DNA of 64,000 nt from Phytophthora colocasiae (Eukaryota > Oomycota > Peronosporomycetes > Peronosporales > Peronosporaceae). The notes below the pieces were generated by a model. The model ran no database searches and had not been told where the DNA came from. It saw only the letters and a list, made by a program, of their open reading frames with translations. A program made the translations under genes and the position numbers. Position 1 is the first letter of the stretch. Each line of letters begins with the position of its first letter. Of this stretch, positions 33,540 through 46,780 are shown piece by piece. The stretch covers positions 744,001-808,000 of the forward strand of contig JAGKQI010000034.1 of the NCBI GenBank assembly GCA_018806915.1, in the 5' to 3' direction.

Positions 33540-35187
33540 CTAGTATTCTCCTTCCTCAGAACTGTCATCACTGATGATTTCATCACTTGAATCGACCGCC
33601 TCACTTGATGCACCTAGATCTGCAAGATGATCCAGCAGATTGCTGATTATATCAACGTCTCCAGCTTCTTGGACAGCAATACCAACCACACGATTGTCCC
33701 CACAGAGTTCTGCCTTTGTAAACCCGCTAACAATTGTTGCCTGTGTAAGCTCTGACCAGGCTTCATTGATCCATGCCGTGATTTGAGGACGCTTGGGATC
33801 CACCATTCTGAATGCTTTAGGTTCAATATCTGTCTGAAGCTCTCTAATGGTTGAAGCTGCCACTTCTTGCGTTTCAGTTCTGGCCGCCACAACAACTTCG
33901 TTTGTGATAGCCTTGTTTTGATGTGCACGTCTCCTTTCGGTAGTATGGTGTGTTGCAATCTGCGTTTGGAGAAATTCCACCCATCGGCTTCGTAGCCGCG
34001 ACTTAAACGGAAAGTTCCATGCAATGTCCGCAGGTTGGCAGACGTACGTGTATCGAGGAGGGACTTTCATCAGCATCACATTGATTGACTCAGCATAATC
34101 TTGAACCTCTTGCGTCCAATGACCTGAGAAGTCATCCCAGAGGAGGAGTACTCTGTCGTCCATATTCTCTCTCTCACTAAAATGATACTTGAGAAACTTC
34201 AGCGATATATGCGAGTTCCACCAAGCAGAAGGATTTCCATATATCTGACAGTTGTGCTTCGCTTGCATGCGTGATATCTCCTTCCACAGACGAGTGCTAA
34301 AGCCATGGCGCTCAGTAGTGTTTGCTTCTTGAACATGCCTCAAGCGAGATGTGCCGCACTTGAACACAAGGAAAGGTGGCATCTTGTTGCCCTTCCAATC
34401 CGCTAACAGCATAGCGGTTGCTCGCTCTTTTTCCTTCCCGCAACACTTAACCCAAACTGTCTTCTCACCGCGGGTTGATATCGTCTTGCGCGGGAGATAT
34501 TCAAAAACACCGCTGCGTCACAGAATCGTTTTGTTAGACAACAAAGCATTGGCATTAACTGGCACAAGAAACATCACCTGTCTGATCAGCGTTGAAGACG
34601 TTAGAGATATTGTGCTCAACTATAGCTGCCCTCACATCACCTCGAAACTTGGCCTTAGCAGCAGCCGCATCTTCTGGGGTAGTTTGGCCTTGACGTGTCC
34701 TGGCCCGTATAGAGAGCTTGTGACGACGCATGAAGCGCTTTCGCCACGAGTATGATGCCGTAAACTCGTGTTGAGAGATGCCGTCGTCTGCTGCTTCTTC
34801 TAGAGCTTTCAGCTCCAACATTTTAGCCGAAACCGGACAGCCTTCCTTCCTCATTGAGTTTAGCCAAAGGACAATATTCTCCTCAGCTTCGCGCGAGAGA
34901 ACTGTAGCATCACCATTCCGTCTAAAATTCTGCAGGTGGCCTTTGCCGTCAGCACACATCTCTTGAATAAAACTGGCTTGTGTTTTCCATTTTGAAATCT
35001 GCTTCTGCTTGCGTTTCCGTTCGGGCTTTGAGAGAGACGGATAGAACTCGTCGATAACATCACTAACTGTGGCCCCAGCCGTGATGCGATCAAGGACCTG
35101 TCGCTTGTGAGAGTAATCTACAGCTATACGGACGTATCGCTTAGGACGTTTGCCATTTCCAGTGATGCGTGGTCTCGCCATTGCCAA
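33540..35187 (-). CDS. pogo transposase with candidate 65-bp intron
   Basis: Cuts and pastes the element. Exon 1 starts at an ATG near 35181-35187 and encodes an N-terminal DNA-binding region with CENP-B-like helix-turn-helix features (RKQKQISKWKTQ, ASYSWRKRFMRRHKLSIRARTRQG). The catalytic triad is read as Asp in NADQT, Asp in WDDFSGHW and Asp in QPADIAW, a D-D-D set with 35 residues between the last two. The C-terminus is acidic (SSDEIISDDSSEEGEY). A minus-strand AATAAA lies at 33510-33515. The two open frames are separated by a stretch with intron signals; one base also seems to be missing from a T run just after it, so the copy may be inactive. Confidence 0.85.
34513..34577 (-). other. Candidate spliceosomal intron in the transposase
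   Basis: The segment begins GTGATG, has TCTAAC about 25 bases before the end and ends GCAG, and it contains stops in the reading frame. It splits the first catalytic motif right after NADQT. Removal leaves a 1-base mismatch of frame that a T5 instead of T6 run in the downstream exon would explain (TAVFFEYLP is the expected family pattern). Confidence 0.5.
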
Positions 35188-35357
35188 ACTTCTTATGTAG
35201 GTCGCTCAGACCGCTTTCTCAGCTATATTTAGCTCAATTGTCCTGCGATTTAGCTGCGTGATTTGCTGTTGCAGATGCTGTAAATAGGTGATGTTGATTG
35301 GCTACAATAAAAGTTCGCTTAGGAAACGCGTTCGCTTAGGACAGGAGCTATGCGGTA

Positions 35358-37853
35358 CTTCAGATCCTCATCGTGAGGAACCACCACACGTGGTGGGTCA
35401 TCCTGACCCGTGCTGTAGTACAGCAGACCGCCTTCCAGGCTGTAGCGTTGGAGTCTCGCCTTTAGGCGTCGTGACAGAGTCACCTTTGAGTCCTTAAACT
35501 CATCGCTCCCTAGAGCTTGAAGCAGCGCGACACAGGAGTCGTCCTGAGCGTACGCTGCTCGAACCATGTCCGTCACGGACGATGTCACCGAGGTGACATG
35601 AGATAACTCATAGTCCGGGCGACGTGATAACGCGTCAGCCTTCTGCCTGCCAGGCTTGTACTTCACCTCGAAGTTATACTCCGCAAAGAATGAGAGCCAT
35701 CGGGCCATCCTCTGTGAGAGGTGGGGCGACTGCGTCGCGGTGCGTAGCGACGCATGATCCGTGTAGATCACGAATGGCTTGGAGCCGAGCAGGTGAACCC
35801 TGAATTTGACGAGAGCGTACTTCATCGCAAGTAGCTCCTTGTCATGAACTGGATAGTTCTTCTCAGCAGCCTTGAGCTGCCGAGACTCAAACGCAATGAC
35901 GCGTTCGCGCCCGTCGGCGTCCGCTTGTAGCAAAGCACTGCCGATGGCAAAGTCCGAGGCGTCACAGACGACGATGAACGGACGATCGGGGTCTGGCAAC
36001 GCCAGTATCGGTGCCTGAAGCAGGCTATCCTTGATACAAGTGAACGCACTCTCGTGCTCAGCACGCCATACCCATTCGGCATCCTTCTTAAGGAGATCCG
36101 TCAGTGGCCGAGCCAACTCAGCGTAGTTCTCGCTATACTAGTGTAAGTAGATGGCTAAGCCCAGCCACTTGCGCAAGTCCTTCTGGTTCAAGGGAACCGG
36201 CCAGTCCACAATGGCCTTGACCTTTGCTGGATCAGCACGAAGGCCATGCTTCCCAATGAAGCACCCTAGGAAAGGGATTTCTTCCGCGCCAAAGACGCAC
36301 TTGTCCGCGTTGGCGTACAATTTGTTCGTGCGCATGCACTCGAGCACAGCTCTCACGTGTTCCACGTGCACCTCAACGTCAGTCTTGCCGTGTTCGGCCT
36401 GACTGTGGACGAACACGTCGTCAAAGTACGTCTGTGCAAATGCCCGTAGGGGCCTGAACAACTGCGTCACTAGACGATTGAACGTTGCAGGCGCATTCGA
36501 CAGCCCTTGGGGTATGACTAGCCACTCCCAGAGCATATCGCTCGGGGTGCTCACCGATGTAAGTGGAATATCACTGGCTCGCATGAGCAACTGATAGTAG
36601 CCATCGACTAAGTCGAGCGCACTGTACATGGTGCAGCCCACCATGTTGTTCTGGAGAACATCCTTCCTAGGAATCGGTGTTTGCGCCGGAATTGTGGCAG
36701 CGTTGAGCTTATTAAAAGCGTGAACGATACGCCACTTGCCATTCGGCTTTCTGACACAGAACGTAGGTGCGGAGTGCGGAGACTTGCTCTCGCGCACGAG
36801 ACCCGCCGCGTGCTTCGCACGTAAGAAGGCGTCAATGACGTCGCGTTGCTCTTTAGGAAGAGGCCACTGTCGGGTCACGCAGTATTTAGTTCCGGGACCT
36901 AAGTCTATCTCGTGACGAACGCCTCGGTCAGGAGGCAGGCCACTCGGTGGTTCCTTCGAGACAACGTCTCCATATTCCTTCAGCAAGGAGTAGAAGGGAT
37001 CCGAGGGATTCTCGAGGATCTCCGATCCACTCGTGGCGTTCAACGCCTTCTTGACTTCGGCCAAGACGGACTCGTCAACGAGGGATGATGAGTTTAACTC
37101 CTCTTCAGGTCGAACGATGACTACCTCGGCGGGTTCGCCAGCCTTCAAAGCATCGCCAAAGTCGGCGAAGGACATCCCTTCTAGCTCAAGGAGTTTGTCA
37201 ACACTCGGCAGTTCGTCCAGCAGGACGCTGCCTTCGGCACTGCCGTCCACTCCATCGACCAGAGTGTATAGCTGCCCACAGCCCTCCTGTGCGTCGTCAC
37301 TCGACGTCACGGATGACTCGACGCAGAGCGTCTCGCCCGAAGGGCCTTACGACGTCTTCGCCTAGCCGAGGAACGTCCACTCGACGGAGTACGTGCCGTC
37401 GCACAAGTTTCGGCCGCTCTCGGCCCAGTGTCGGAGACACTCAGCGACCTACTCGGTCGATTACCGATGTCGCTCAGCGGAGTACGTGCCGCCGCACAAT
37501 CAATGACCGTAGCAGGTTCAATGTCAGAGACATTCAGCGATCGACTTGGTCCACGACCAGCATCGCTCGGCGGAGTACGTACCGCCCCACAGGGATTACG
37601 TGGGCTCTGCCCACACGTTGACTCACTGTCAACCAGCGCTACGCGCTCAACAGGACTGCGGTCCTCACACTCAATGCTGTCCGACCTCCAGCATCGTAGC
37701 CGACTCGGCTCGATGCTCGCGCCAATAGCGCTTCTGCTTCCTAGCAGAGATGGGTTCATGACTCGCCAAAGCTCCACTAGAAGAGAAGTGCGTTGCACCT
37801 AAGGTCTTCGACCTCCAATTGATCCAGGGCTCGTGGCGCTCCAGCCACGCCAT
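35358..37853 (-). pseudogene. pol: Unit C pol: PR tail, linker, RT, RNase H and start of integrase
   Basis: RT is open with its linker for 390 codons (37310 to 36138) and keeps the intact CVRKPNGKWRIVHAFNKL segment that units A, B, D and E lack. A change near 36139 (GLAIYLH, then a stop) breaks it before RNase H, which is open again from 36116. The protease is reduced to [10 protein letters not shown] and its tail at 37853; the active site is gone through the deletion at 37865. RNase H shows VCDAS and YTDHASL. Confidence 0.87.
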
Positions 37854-37863
37854 ACCAAGGATG

Positions 37864-38029
37864 AGGCGTTTTCGTACGAGGCAAATGCCTCAAGGCGCGC
37901 GTTGACGGCTTCCGGCCCTTGAGACGCAAGGTGCGCCATACCTTCAGGGCCCAGCAAGAACGTAAGCTTGTTAAGCGTGTCCCGCTGACTCGGAGTCAAG
38001 TGAGTGAATGCTTCTGGCTCCATTCTCAC
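37864..38029 (-). pseudogene. gag: gag remnant of unit C
   Basis: About 55 N-terminal gag residues (MEPEAFTHLTPSQ to FASYENA) fuse to the protease tail at about 37865. Compared with unit B the deletion removes about 1.2 kb: the rest of gag, the zinc knuckle, the frameshift cassette and the protease active site. The identical junction recurs at 42057, 46249 and 50451. Confidence 0.85.
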
Positions 38030-38080
38030 AGAGAAACAGTCTTCAACTCAGGAGTTGGATTGACTACAAGTGCTACCAGG

Positions 38081-38396
38081 TGCAGCGGGGCTGCGTAGGT
38101 GTGCACGGCACAGAGGAAGTTTAGTTGACTCGTAGAGTCCTGCTTGCAAGGCACTAGCCTTCGGTTCTATACAAGAACCAAGTAGTCCACTAAATACGGG
38201 ACTACCTAAATGTAACGGATTTAGTATCTAGCAATCAAAATGCAATGTGTGGCTCTGAGCTAGCTGCCAGCAACTGGCTACATATGTGACGTGTGAGAAA
38301 CACTATGTGTCGTACACAGATCTGTTACTTAGACCTGGATGGTGTATACCACACCAACTGTAGCCAAGGCGCACAGCGCCGTGTAACCCCGTTACA
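38081..38396 (-). repeat. Shortened LTR shared by units C and D
   Basis: 316 bp. An internal stretch of about 90 bp, which in other copies holds CAGTGTCCCTATAATAAAGG and the AT-rich part, is missing at 38202. The unit D side has no PPT: the LTR start directly abuts the opposite-strand ORF sequence. Confidence 0.9.
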
Positions 38397-41300
38397 TCTA
38401 TGAGCGGTGCTCCAGAGTCACGTCGACCAGTCCAACGGGACATCGTGGGACTTCGTCGCGACGCGACTACGGCTTTGAGCCTCGTGACCCTGCCGAGCAG
38501 GTGAAGCAATTGATGGCACAGCCAAACCTGCACGGTTACGCCATAGGCGCACCACCTCGCACGGTGACCAAGACTCAGCAACGGCAAGGGCTCCATGAGC
38601 GTTTCCTGACCCCGCAGGTGTGCACACTCGCCAAGTATCGGCAACGCTTAGATAAGCAACGGCGACGGGAGTCTGTACCTCAGATGAGGACTTATCCACT
38701 CCTTCTCCAAACTGGAGAGACTACCCGGGACTACATGGTCCATGTGGCCACCTGGGCTGAGGCTTCACGGAAGCTCGCGTCGTTCGATCGGCTCATGGAG
38801 AGCTGCTCCGAGGTGGACGTCCGCCTCGCTCGAGGTCTACTCTTCCAGTACGCGAAGCTACGCGTGCGGCCCGGCCGCTTTCCTCGTCACACGACGGCAG
38901 TGGCTCCCGCCTCTCAGGCCACTATCCCTGCTTCGCAGGACGCTCCTCTAGTCTCCGAAGGAGACTCACTGGCTATGCCAGCCACGGACCAGAGCCTGAG
39001 CTCGGCTGCTAGTCCGTCAGCTTCTCACACTAGTGGCGAGAAGCGTGTGTCGACCGAGTGGTCGACCTCGAGCCCTTCGGGCGCCTCCGATCTTCGCGAT
39101 CAAAAACGTCCACGACGTCAGGACAGTCCTGCCACGGGGGTCTCGATCCGAGACAATGGTCTCTGGCAGCCCATGCTGGCGGAAGACCCGATCGATGAAG
39201 ATCGTCGCTGTACCAGCGCCATCGACGGTGTCCGGCACAGCCGCTAGGTGAGCCATCTTGCTCAGACGGTCAACAAAGACCACCACGCCCGTGTTGCCTG
39301 CCGTATCCTTCGGCAGGCCAAACACAAAGTCCATACTCATGGACTGCCAACACCCAGTGGGTACAGGCAAGCTCGCCAAAGGCGCAGCCGCATGCGGCGA
39401 GGGTTTAACCCGCTGACCATCTCGCACGTGTGCACATATGTGCTGACCCACTTGTACATCTTCGGCCACCAGTACATGGAGCTCACCGAGCCGTAGGTCT
39501 TCTCGCGACCGAGGTGGCCGCCTGTGGGTGTGTCATGGGCCTCGTAGAGGATACGGTACTTCATATCCTCATCGTGAGGAACCACCACACGTGGTGGGTC
39601 ATCCTGACCCGTGCTGTAGTACAGCAGACCACCTTCCAGGCTGTAGCGTTGGAGTCTCGCCTTTAGGCGTCGTGACAGAGTCACCTTTGAGTCCTTAAAC
39701 TCATCGCTCCCTAGAGCTTGAAGCAGCGCGACACAGGAGTCGTCCTGAGCGTACGCTGCTCGAACCATGTCCGTCACGGACGATGTCACCGAGGTGACAT
39801 GAGATAACTCATAGTCCGGGCGACGTGATAACGCGTCAGCCTTCTGCCTGCCAGGCTTGTACTTCACCTCGAAGTTATACTCCGCAAAGAAGGAGAGCCA
39901 TCGGGCCATCCTCTGTGAGAGGTGGGGCGACTGCGTCGCGGTGCGTAGCGACGCATGATCCGTGTAGATCACGAATTGCTTGGAGCCGAGCAGGTAAACC
40001 CTGAATTTGACGAGAGCGTACTTCATCGCAAGTAGCTCCTTGTCATGAACTGGATAGTTCTTCTCAGCAGCCTTGAGCTGCCGAGACTCAAACGCAATGA
40101 CGCGTTCGCGCCCGTCGGCGTCCGCTTGTAGCAAAGCACTGCCGATGGCAAAGTCCGAGGCGTCACAGACGACGATGAACGGACGATCGGGGTCTGGCAA
40201 CGCCAGTATCGGTGCCTGAAGCAGGCTATCCTTGATACAAGTGAACGCACTCTCGTGCTCAGCACGCCATACCCATTCGGCATCCTTCTTAAGGAGATCC
40301 GTCAGTGGCCGAGCCAACTCAGCGTAGTTCTCGCTGTACTTGTGCAAGTAGTTGGCCAAGCCCAGCCACTTACGCAAGTCCTTCTGGCTCAAGGGAACCG
40401 GCCAGTCCACAATGGCCTTGACCTTTGCTGGATCAGCACGAAGGCCATGCTTCCCAATGAAGCACCCTAGGAAAGGGATTTCTTCCGCGCCAAAGACGCA
40501 CTTGTCCGCGTTGGCGTACAATTTGTTCGTGCGCATGCACTCGAGCACAGCTCTCACGTGTTCCACGTGCACCTCAACGTCAGTCTTGCCGTGTTCGGCC
40601 TGACTGTGGACGAACACGTCGTCAAAGTACGTCTGTGCAAATGCCCGTAGGGGCCTGAACAACTGCGTCACTAGACGATTGAACGTTGCAGGCGCATTCG
40701 ACAGCCCTTGGGGCATGACGAGCCACTCCCAGAGCATACCGCTCGGGGTGCTCACCGCTGTAAGTGGAATATCACTGGCTCGCATGAGCAACTGATAGTA
40801 GCCATCGACTAAGTCTAGCGCACTGTACATGGTGCAACCCACCATGCTGTTCTGAAGAACATCCTTCCTAGGAATCGGTGTCTGCGCCGGAATTGTGGCA
40901 GCGTTGAGCTTATTAAAAGCGTGAACGATACGCCACTTGTCATGACACAGAACGTTGGCGCGGAGTGCGGAGACTTGCTCTCGCGCACGAGACCCGCCGC
41001 GTGCTTCGCACGTAAGAAGGCGTCAATGACGTCGCGTTGCTCTTTAGGAAGAGGCCACTGTCGGGTCACGCAGTATTTAGTTCCGGGACCTAAGTCTATC
41101 TCGTGACGAACGCCTCGGTCAGGAGGCAGGCCACTCGGTGGTTCCTTCGAGACAACGTCTCCATATTCCTTCAGCAAGGAGTAGAAGGGATCCGAGGGAT
41201 TCTCGAGGATCTCCGATCCACTCGTGGCGTTCAACGCCTTCTTGACTTCGGCCAAGACGGACTCGTCAACGAGGGATGATGAGTTTAACTCCTCTTCAGG

Positions 41301-42271
41301 TCGAACGATGACTACCTCGGCGAGTTCGCCAGCCTTCAAAGCATCGCCAAAGTCGGCGAAGGACATCCCTTCTAGCTCAAGGAGTTTGTCAACACTCGGC
41401 AGTTCGTCCAGCAGGACGCTGCCTTCGGCACTGCCGTCCACTCCATCGACCAGAGTGTATAGCTGCCCACAGCCCTCCTGTGCGTCGTCACTCGACGTCA
41501 CGGATGACTCGACGCAGAGCGTCTCGCCCGAAGGGCCTTACGACGTCTTCGCCTAGCCGAGGAACGTCTACTCGACGGAGTACGTGCCGTCGCACAAGTT
41601 TCGGCCTCACCAGGCCCAGTGTCGGAGACACTCAGCGACCTACTCGGTCGATTACCGATGTCGCTCAGCGGAGTACGTGCCGCCGCACAATCAATGACCG
41701 TAGCAGGTTCAATGTCAGAGACATTCAGCGATCGACTTGGTCCACGACCAGCATCGCTCGGCGGAGTACGTACCGCCCCACAGGGATTACGTGGGCTCTG
41801 CCCACACGTTGACTCACTGTCAACCAGCGCTACGCGCTCAACAGGACTGCGGTCCTCACACTCAATGCTGTCCGACCTCCAGCATCGTAGCCGACTCGGC
41901 TCGATGCTCGCGCCAATAGCGCTTCTGCTTCCTAGCAGAGATGGGTTCATGACTCGCCAAAGCTCCACTAGGAGAGAAGTGCGTTGCACCTAAGGTCTTC
42001 GACCTCCAATTGATCCAGGGCTCGTGGCGCTCCAGCCACGCCATACCAAGGATGAGGCGTTTTCGTACGAGGCAAATGCCTCAAGGCGCGCGTTGACGGC
42101 TTCCGGCCCTTGAGACGCAAGGTGCGCCATACCTTCAGGGCCCAGCAAGAACGTAAGCTTGTTAAGCGTGTCCCGCTGACTCGGAGTCAAGTGAGTGAAT
42201 GCTTCTGGCTCCATTCTCACAGAGAAACAGTCTTCAACTCAGGAGTTGGATTGACTACAAGTGCTACCAGG
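38397..42271 (-). mobile_element. Unit D: deletion derivative, no gag, PR, PPT or chromodomain
   Basis: Read on the minus strand: gag remnant (42220), PR tail, linker, RT, RNase H and integrase up to the second catalytic Asp, then a jump at about 39138 into the opposite-strand ORF region, then the LTR. RT to integrase zinc region is open for 502 codons (40845 to 39337), broken upstream by the CVRKPNGKW loss near 40940. The + strand opposite ORF fragment (38501-39137) is open across AEASRKLASFDRLMESCSEVDVRLARGLLFQYAKLRV, which shows that the two halves seen elsewhere are one protein. Another break is the lost G near 38447. Confidence 0.87.
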
Positions 42272-42588
42272 TGCAGCGGGGCTGCGTAGGTGTGCACGGC
42301 ACAGAGGAAGTTTAGTTGACTCGTAGAGTCCTGCTTGCAAGGCACTAGCCTTCGGTTCTATACAAGAACCAAGTAGTCCACTAAATACGGGACTACCTAA
42401 ATGTAACGGATTTAGTATCTAGCAATCAAAATGCAATGTGTGGCTCTGAGCTAGCTGCCAGCAACTGGCTACATATGTGACGTGTGAGAAACACTATGTG
42501 TCGTACACAGATCTGTTACTTGTGACCTGGATGGTGTATACCACACCAACTGTAGCCAAGGCGCACAGCGCCGTGTAACCCCGTTACA
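42272..42588 (-). repeat. Shortened LTR shared by units D and E
   Basis: 317 bp with the same internal deletion and the same PPT-less junction as 38081-38396. Confidence 0.9.
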
Positions 42589-45500
42589 TCTATGAGCGGT
42601 GCTCCAGAGTCACGTCGACCAGTCCAACGGGACATCGTGGGACTTCGTCGCGACGCGACTACGGCTTCGAGCCTCGTGACCCTGCCGAGCAGGTGAAGCA
42701 ATTGATGGCACAGCCAAACCTGCACGGTTACGCCATAGGCGCACCACCTCGCACGGTGACCAAGACTCAGCAACGGCAAGGGCTCCATGAGCGTTTCCTG
42801 ACCCCGCAGGTGTGCACACTCGCCAAGTATCGGCAACGCTTAGATAAGCAACGGCGACGGGAGTCTGTACCTCAGATGAGGACTTATCCACTCCTTCTCC
42901 AAACTGGAGAGACTACCCGGGACTACATGGTCCATGTGGCCACCTGGGCTGAGGCTTCACGGAAGCTCGCGTCGTTCGATCGGCTCATGGAGAGCTGCTC
43001 CGAGGTGGACGTCCGCCTCGCTCGAGGTCTACTCTTCCAGTACGCGAAGCTACGCGTGCGGCCCGGCCGCTTTCCTCGTCACACGACGGCAGTGGCTCCC
43101 GCCTCTCAGGCCACTATCCCTGCTTCGCAGAACGCTCCTCTTGTCTCCGAAGGAGACTCACTGGCTATGCCAGCCACGGACCAGAGCCTGAGCTCGGCTG
43201 CTAGTCCGTCAGCTTCTCACACTAGTGGCGAGAAGCGTGTGTCGACCGAGTGGTCGACCTCGAGCCCTTCAGGCGCCTCCGATCTTCGCGATCAAAAACG
43301 TCCACGACGTCAGGACAGTCCTGCCACGGGGGTCTCGATCCGAGACAATGGTCTCTGGCAGCCCATGCTGGCGGAAGACCCGATCGATGAAGATCGTCGC
43401 TGTACCAGCGCCATCGACGGTGTCCGGCACAGCCGCTAGGTGAGCCATCTTGCTCAGACGGTCAACAAAGACCACCACGCCCGTGTTGCCTGCCGTATCC
43501 TTCGGCAGGCCAAACACAAAGTCCATACTCATGGACTGCCAACACCCAGTGGGTACAGGCAAGCTCGCCAAAGGCGCAGCCGCATGCGGCGAGGGTTTAA
43601 CCCGCTGACCATCTCGCACGTGTGCACATATGTGCTGACCCACTTGTACATCTTCGGCCACCAGTACATGGAGCTCACCGAGCCGTAGGTCTTCTCGCGA
43701 CCGAGGTGGCCGCCTGTGGGTGTGTCATGGGCCTCGTAGAGGATACGGTACTTCATATCCTCATCGTGAGGAACCACCACACGTGGTGGGTCATCCTGAC
43801 CCGTGCTGTAGTACAGCAGACCACCTTCCAGGCTGTAGCGTTGGAGTCTCGCCTTTAGGCGTCGTGACAGAGTCACCTTTGAGTCCTTAAACTCATCGCT
43901 CCCTAGAGCTTGAAGCAGCGCGACACAGGAGTCGTCCTGAGCGTACGCTGCTCGAACCATGTCCGTCACGGACGATGTCACCGAGGTGACATGAGATAAC
44001 TCATAGTCCGGGCGACGTGATAACGCGTCAGCCTTCTGCCTGCCAGGCTTGTACTTCACCTCGAAGTTATACTCCGCAAAGAAGGAGAGCCATCGGGCCA
44101 TCCTCTGTGAGAGGTGGGGCGACTGCGTCGCGGTGCGTAGCGACGCATGATCCGTGTAGATCACGAATTGCTTGGAGCCGAGCAGGTAAACCCTGAATTT
44201 GACGAGAGCGTACTTCATCGCAAGTAGCTCCTTGTCATGAACTGGATAGTTCTTCTCAGCAGCCTTGAGCTGCCGAGACTCAAACGCAATGACGCGTTCG
44301 CGCCCGTCGGCGTCCGCTTGTAGCAAAGCACTGCCGATGGCAAAGTCCGAGGCGTCACAGACGACGATGAACGGACGATCGGGGTCTGGCAACGCCAGTA
44401 TCGGTGCCTGAAGCAGGCTATCCTTGATACAAGTGAACGCACTCTCGTGCTCGGCACGCCATACCCATTCGGCATCCTTCTTAAGGAGATCCGTCAGTGG
44501 CCGAGCCAACTCAGCGTAGTTCTCGCTGTACTTGTGCAAGTAGTTGGCCAAGCCCAGCCACTTACGCAAGTCCTTCTGGCTCAAGGGAACCGGCCAGTCC
44601 ACAATGGCCTTGACCTTTGCTGGATCAGCACGAAGGCCATGCTTCCCAATGAAGCACCCTAGGAAAGGGATTTCTTCCGCGCCAAAGACGCACTTGTCCG
44701 CGTTGGCGTACAATTTGTTCGTGCGCATGCACTCGAGCACAGCTCTCACGTGTTCCACGTGCACCTCAACGTCAGTCTTGCCGTGTTCGGCCTGACTGTG
44801 GACGAACACGTCGTCAAAGTACGTCTGTGCAAATGCCCGTAGGGGCCTGAACAACTGCGTCACTAGACGATTGAACGTTGCAGGCGCATTCGACAGCCCT
44901 TGGGGCATGACGAGCCACTCCCAGAGCATACCGCTCGGGGTGCTCACCGCTGTAAGTGGAATATCACTGGCTCGCATGAGCAACTGATAGTAGCCATCGA
45001 CTAAGTCTAGCGCACTGTACATGGTGCAACCCACCATGCTGTTCTGAAGAACATCCTTCCTAGGAATCGGTGTCTGCGCCGAAATCGTGGCAGCGTTGAG
45101 CTTATTAAAAGCGTGAACGATACGCCATTTGTCATGACACAGAACGTTGGCGCGGAGTGCGGAGACTTGCTCTCGCGCACGAGACCCGCCGCGTGCTTCG
45201 CACGTAAGAAGGCGTCAATGACGTCGCGTTGCTCTTTAGGAAGAGGCCACTGTCGGGTCACGCAGTATTTAGTTCCGGGACCTAAGTCTATCTCGTGACG
45301 AACGCCTCGGTCAGGAGGCAGGCCACTCGGTGGTTCCTTCGAGACAACGTCTCCATATTCCTTCAGCAAGGAGTAGAAGGGATCCGAGGGATTCTCGAGG
45401 ATCTCCGATCCACTCGTGGCGTTCAACGCCTTCTTGACTTCGGCCAAGACGGACTCGTCAACGAGGGATGATGAGTTTAACTCCTCTTCAGGTCGAACGA

Positions 45501-46463
45501 TGACTACCTCGGCGAGTTCGCCAGCCTTCAAAGCATCGCCAAAGTCGGCGAAGGACATCCCTTCTAGCTCAAGGAGTTTGTCAACACTCGGCAGTTCGTC
45601 CAGCAGGACGCTGCCTTCGGCACTGCCGTCCACTCCATCGACCAGAGTGTATAGCTGCCCACAGCCCTCCTGTGCGTCGTCACTCGACGTCACGGATGAC
45701 TCGACGCAGAGCGTCTCGCCCGAAGGGCCTTACGACGTCTTCGCCTAGCCGAGGAACGTCTACTCGACGGAGTACGTGTCGTCGCACAAGTTTCGGCCTC
45801 ACCAGGCCCAGTGTCGGAGACACTCAGCGACCTACTCGGTCGATTACCGATGTCGCTCAGCGGAGTACGTGCCGCCGCACAATCAATGACCGTAGCAGGT
45901 TCAATGTCAGAGACATTCAGCGATCGACTTGGTCCACGACCAGCATCGCTCGGCGGAGTACGTACCGCCCCACAGGGATTACGTGGGCTCTGCCCACACG
46001 TTGACTCACTGTCAACCAGCGCTACGCGCTCAACAGGACTGCGGTCCTCACACTCAATGCTGTCCGACCTCCAGCATCGTAGCCGACTCGGCTCGATGCT
46101 CGCGCCAATAGCGCTTCTGCTTCCTAGCAGAGATGGGTTCATGACTCGCCAAAGCTCCACTAGGAGAGAAGTGCGTTGCACCTAAGGTCTTCGACCTCCA
46201 ATTGATCCAGGGCTCGTGGCGCTCCAGCCACGCCATACCAAGGATGAGGCGTTTTCGTACGAGGCAAATGCCTCAAGGCGCGCGTTGACGGCTTCCGGCC
46301 CTTGAGACGCAAGGTGCGCCATACCTTCAGGGCCCAGCAAGAACGTAAGCTTGTTAAGCGTGTCCCGCTGACTCGGAGTCAAGTGAGTGAATGCTTCTGG
46401 CTCCATTCTCACAGAGAAACAGTCTTCAACTCAGGAGTTGGATTGACTACAAGTGCTACCAGG
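42589..46463 (-). mobile_element. Unit E: deletion derivative like D
   Basis: Structure identical to unit D with a 4192-bp period. RT to integrase is open for 502 codons (45037 to 43529). It shares the CVRKPNGKW loss with D (near 45130) but shares point changes with F, for example CAGAACGCTCCTCTTG at 43128 and the CCGAAATCGT block at 45081. The opposite-strand ORF fragment is 42693-43332. Confidence 0.87.
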
Positions 46464-46780
46464 TGCAGCGGGGCTGCGTAGGTGTGCACGGCACAGAGGA
46501 AGTTTAGTTGACTCGTAGAGTCCTGCTTGCAAGGCACTAGCCTTCGGTTCTATACAAGAACCAAGTAGTCCACTAAATACGGGACTACCTAAATGTAACG
46601 GATTTAGTATCTAGCAATCAAAATGCAATGTGTGGCTCTGAGCTAGCTGCCAGCAACTGGCTACATATGTGACGTGTGAGAAACACTATGTGTCGTACAC
46701 AGATCTGTTACTTGTGACCTGGATGGTGTATACCACACCAACTGTAGCCAAGGCGCACAGCGCCGTGTAACCCCGTTACA
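46464..46780 (-). repeat. Shortened LTR shared by units E and F
   Basis: 317 bp, same borders and same internal deletion as the two LTRs to its left. Confidence 0.9.

Larger units (their letters stand above)
33242..35355 (-). mobile_element. pogo-type (Tc1/mariner superfamily) DNA transposon with TA target duplication
   Basis: A 2114-bp insertion splits Gypsy unit C, with TA on both sides (33240-33241 and 35356-35357). Terminal inverted repeats of about 24 bp begin CCGCATA, then CTCCTGTCCTA, and end GCGAAC, with two mismatches. Just inside the right end GTTCGCTTAGGA is repeated twice, 17 bp apart (35313 and 35330). It encodes a transposase and, between the transposase 3' end and the left TIR, a tRNA-like gene. 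Units A and B show the empty site. It is later than the unit C deletions or at least independent of them. Confidence 0.92.

Noticed and set aside
35319..35355. Minus-strand extension of Gypsy pol into the pogo end (IAPVLSERVS)
   Set aside because: It is the pol frame reading into the transposon TIR; the true pol continues at 33239.
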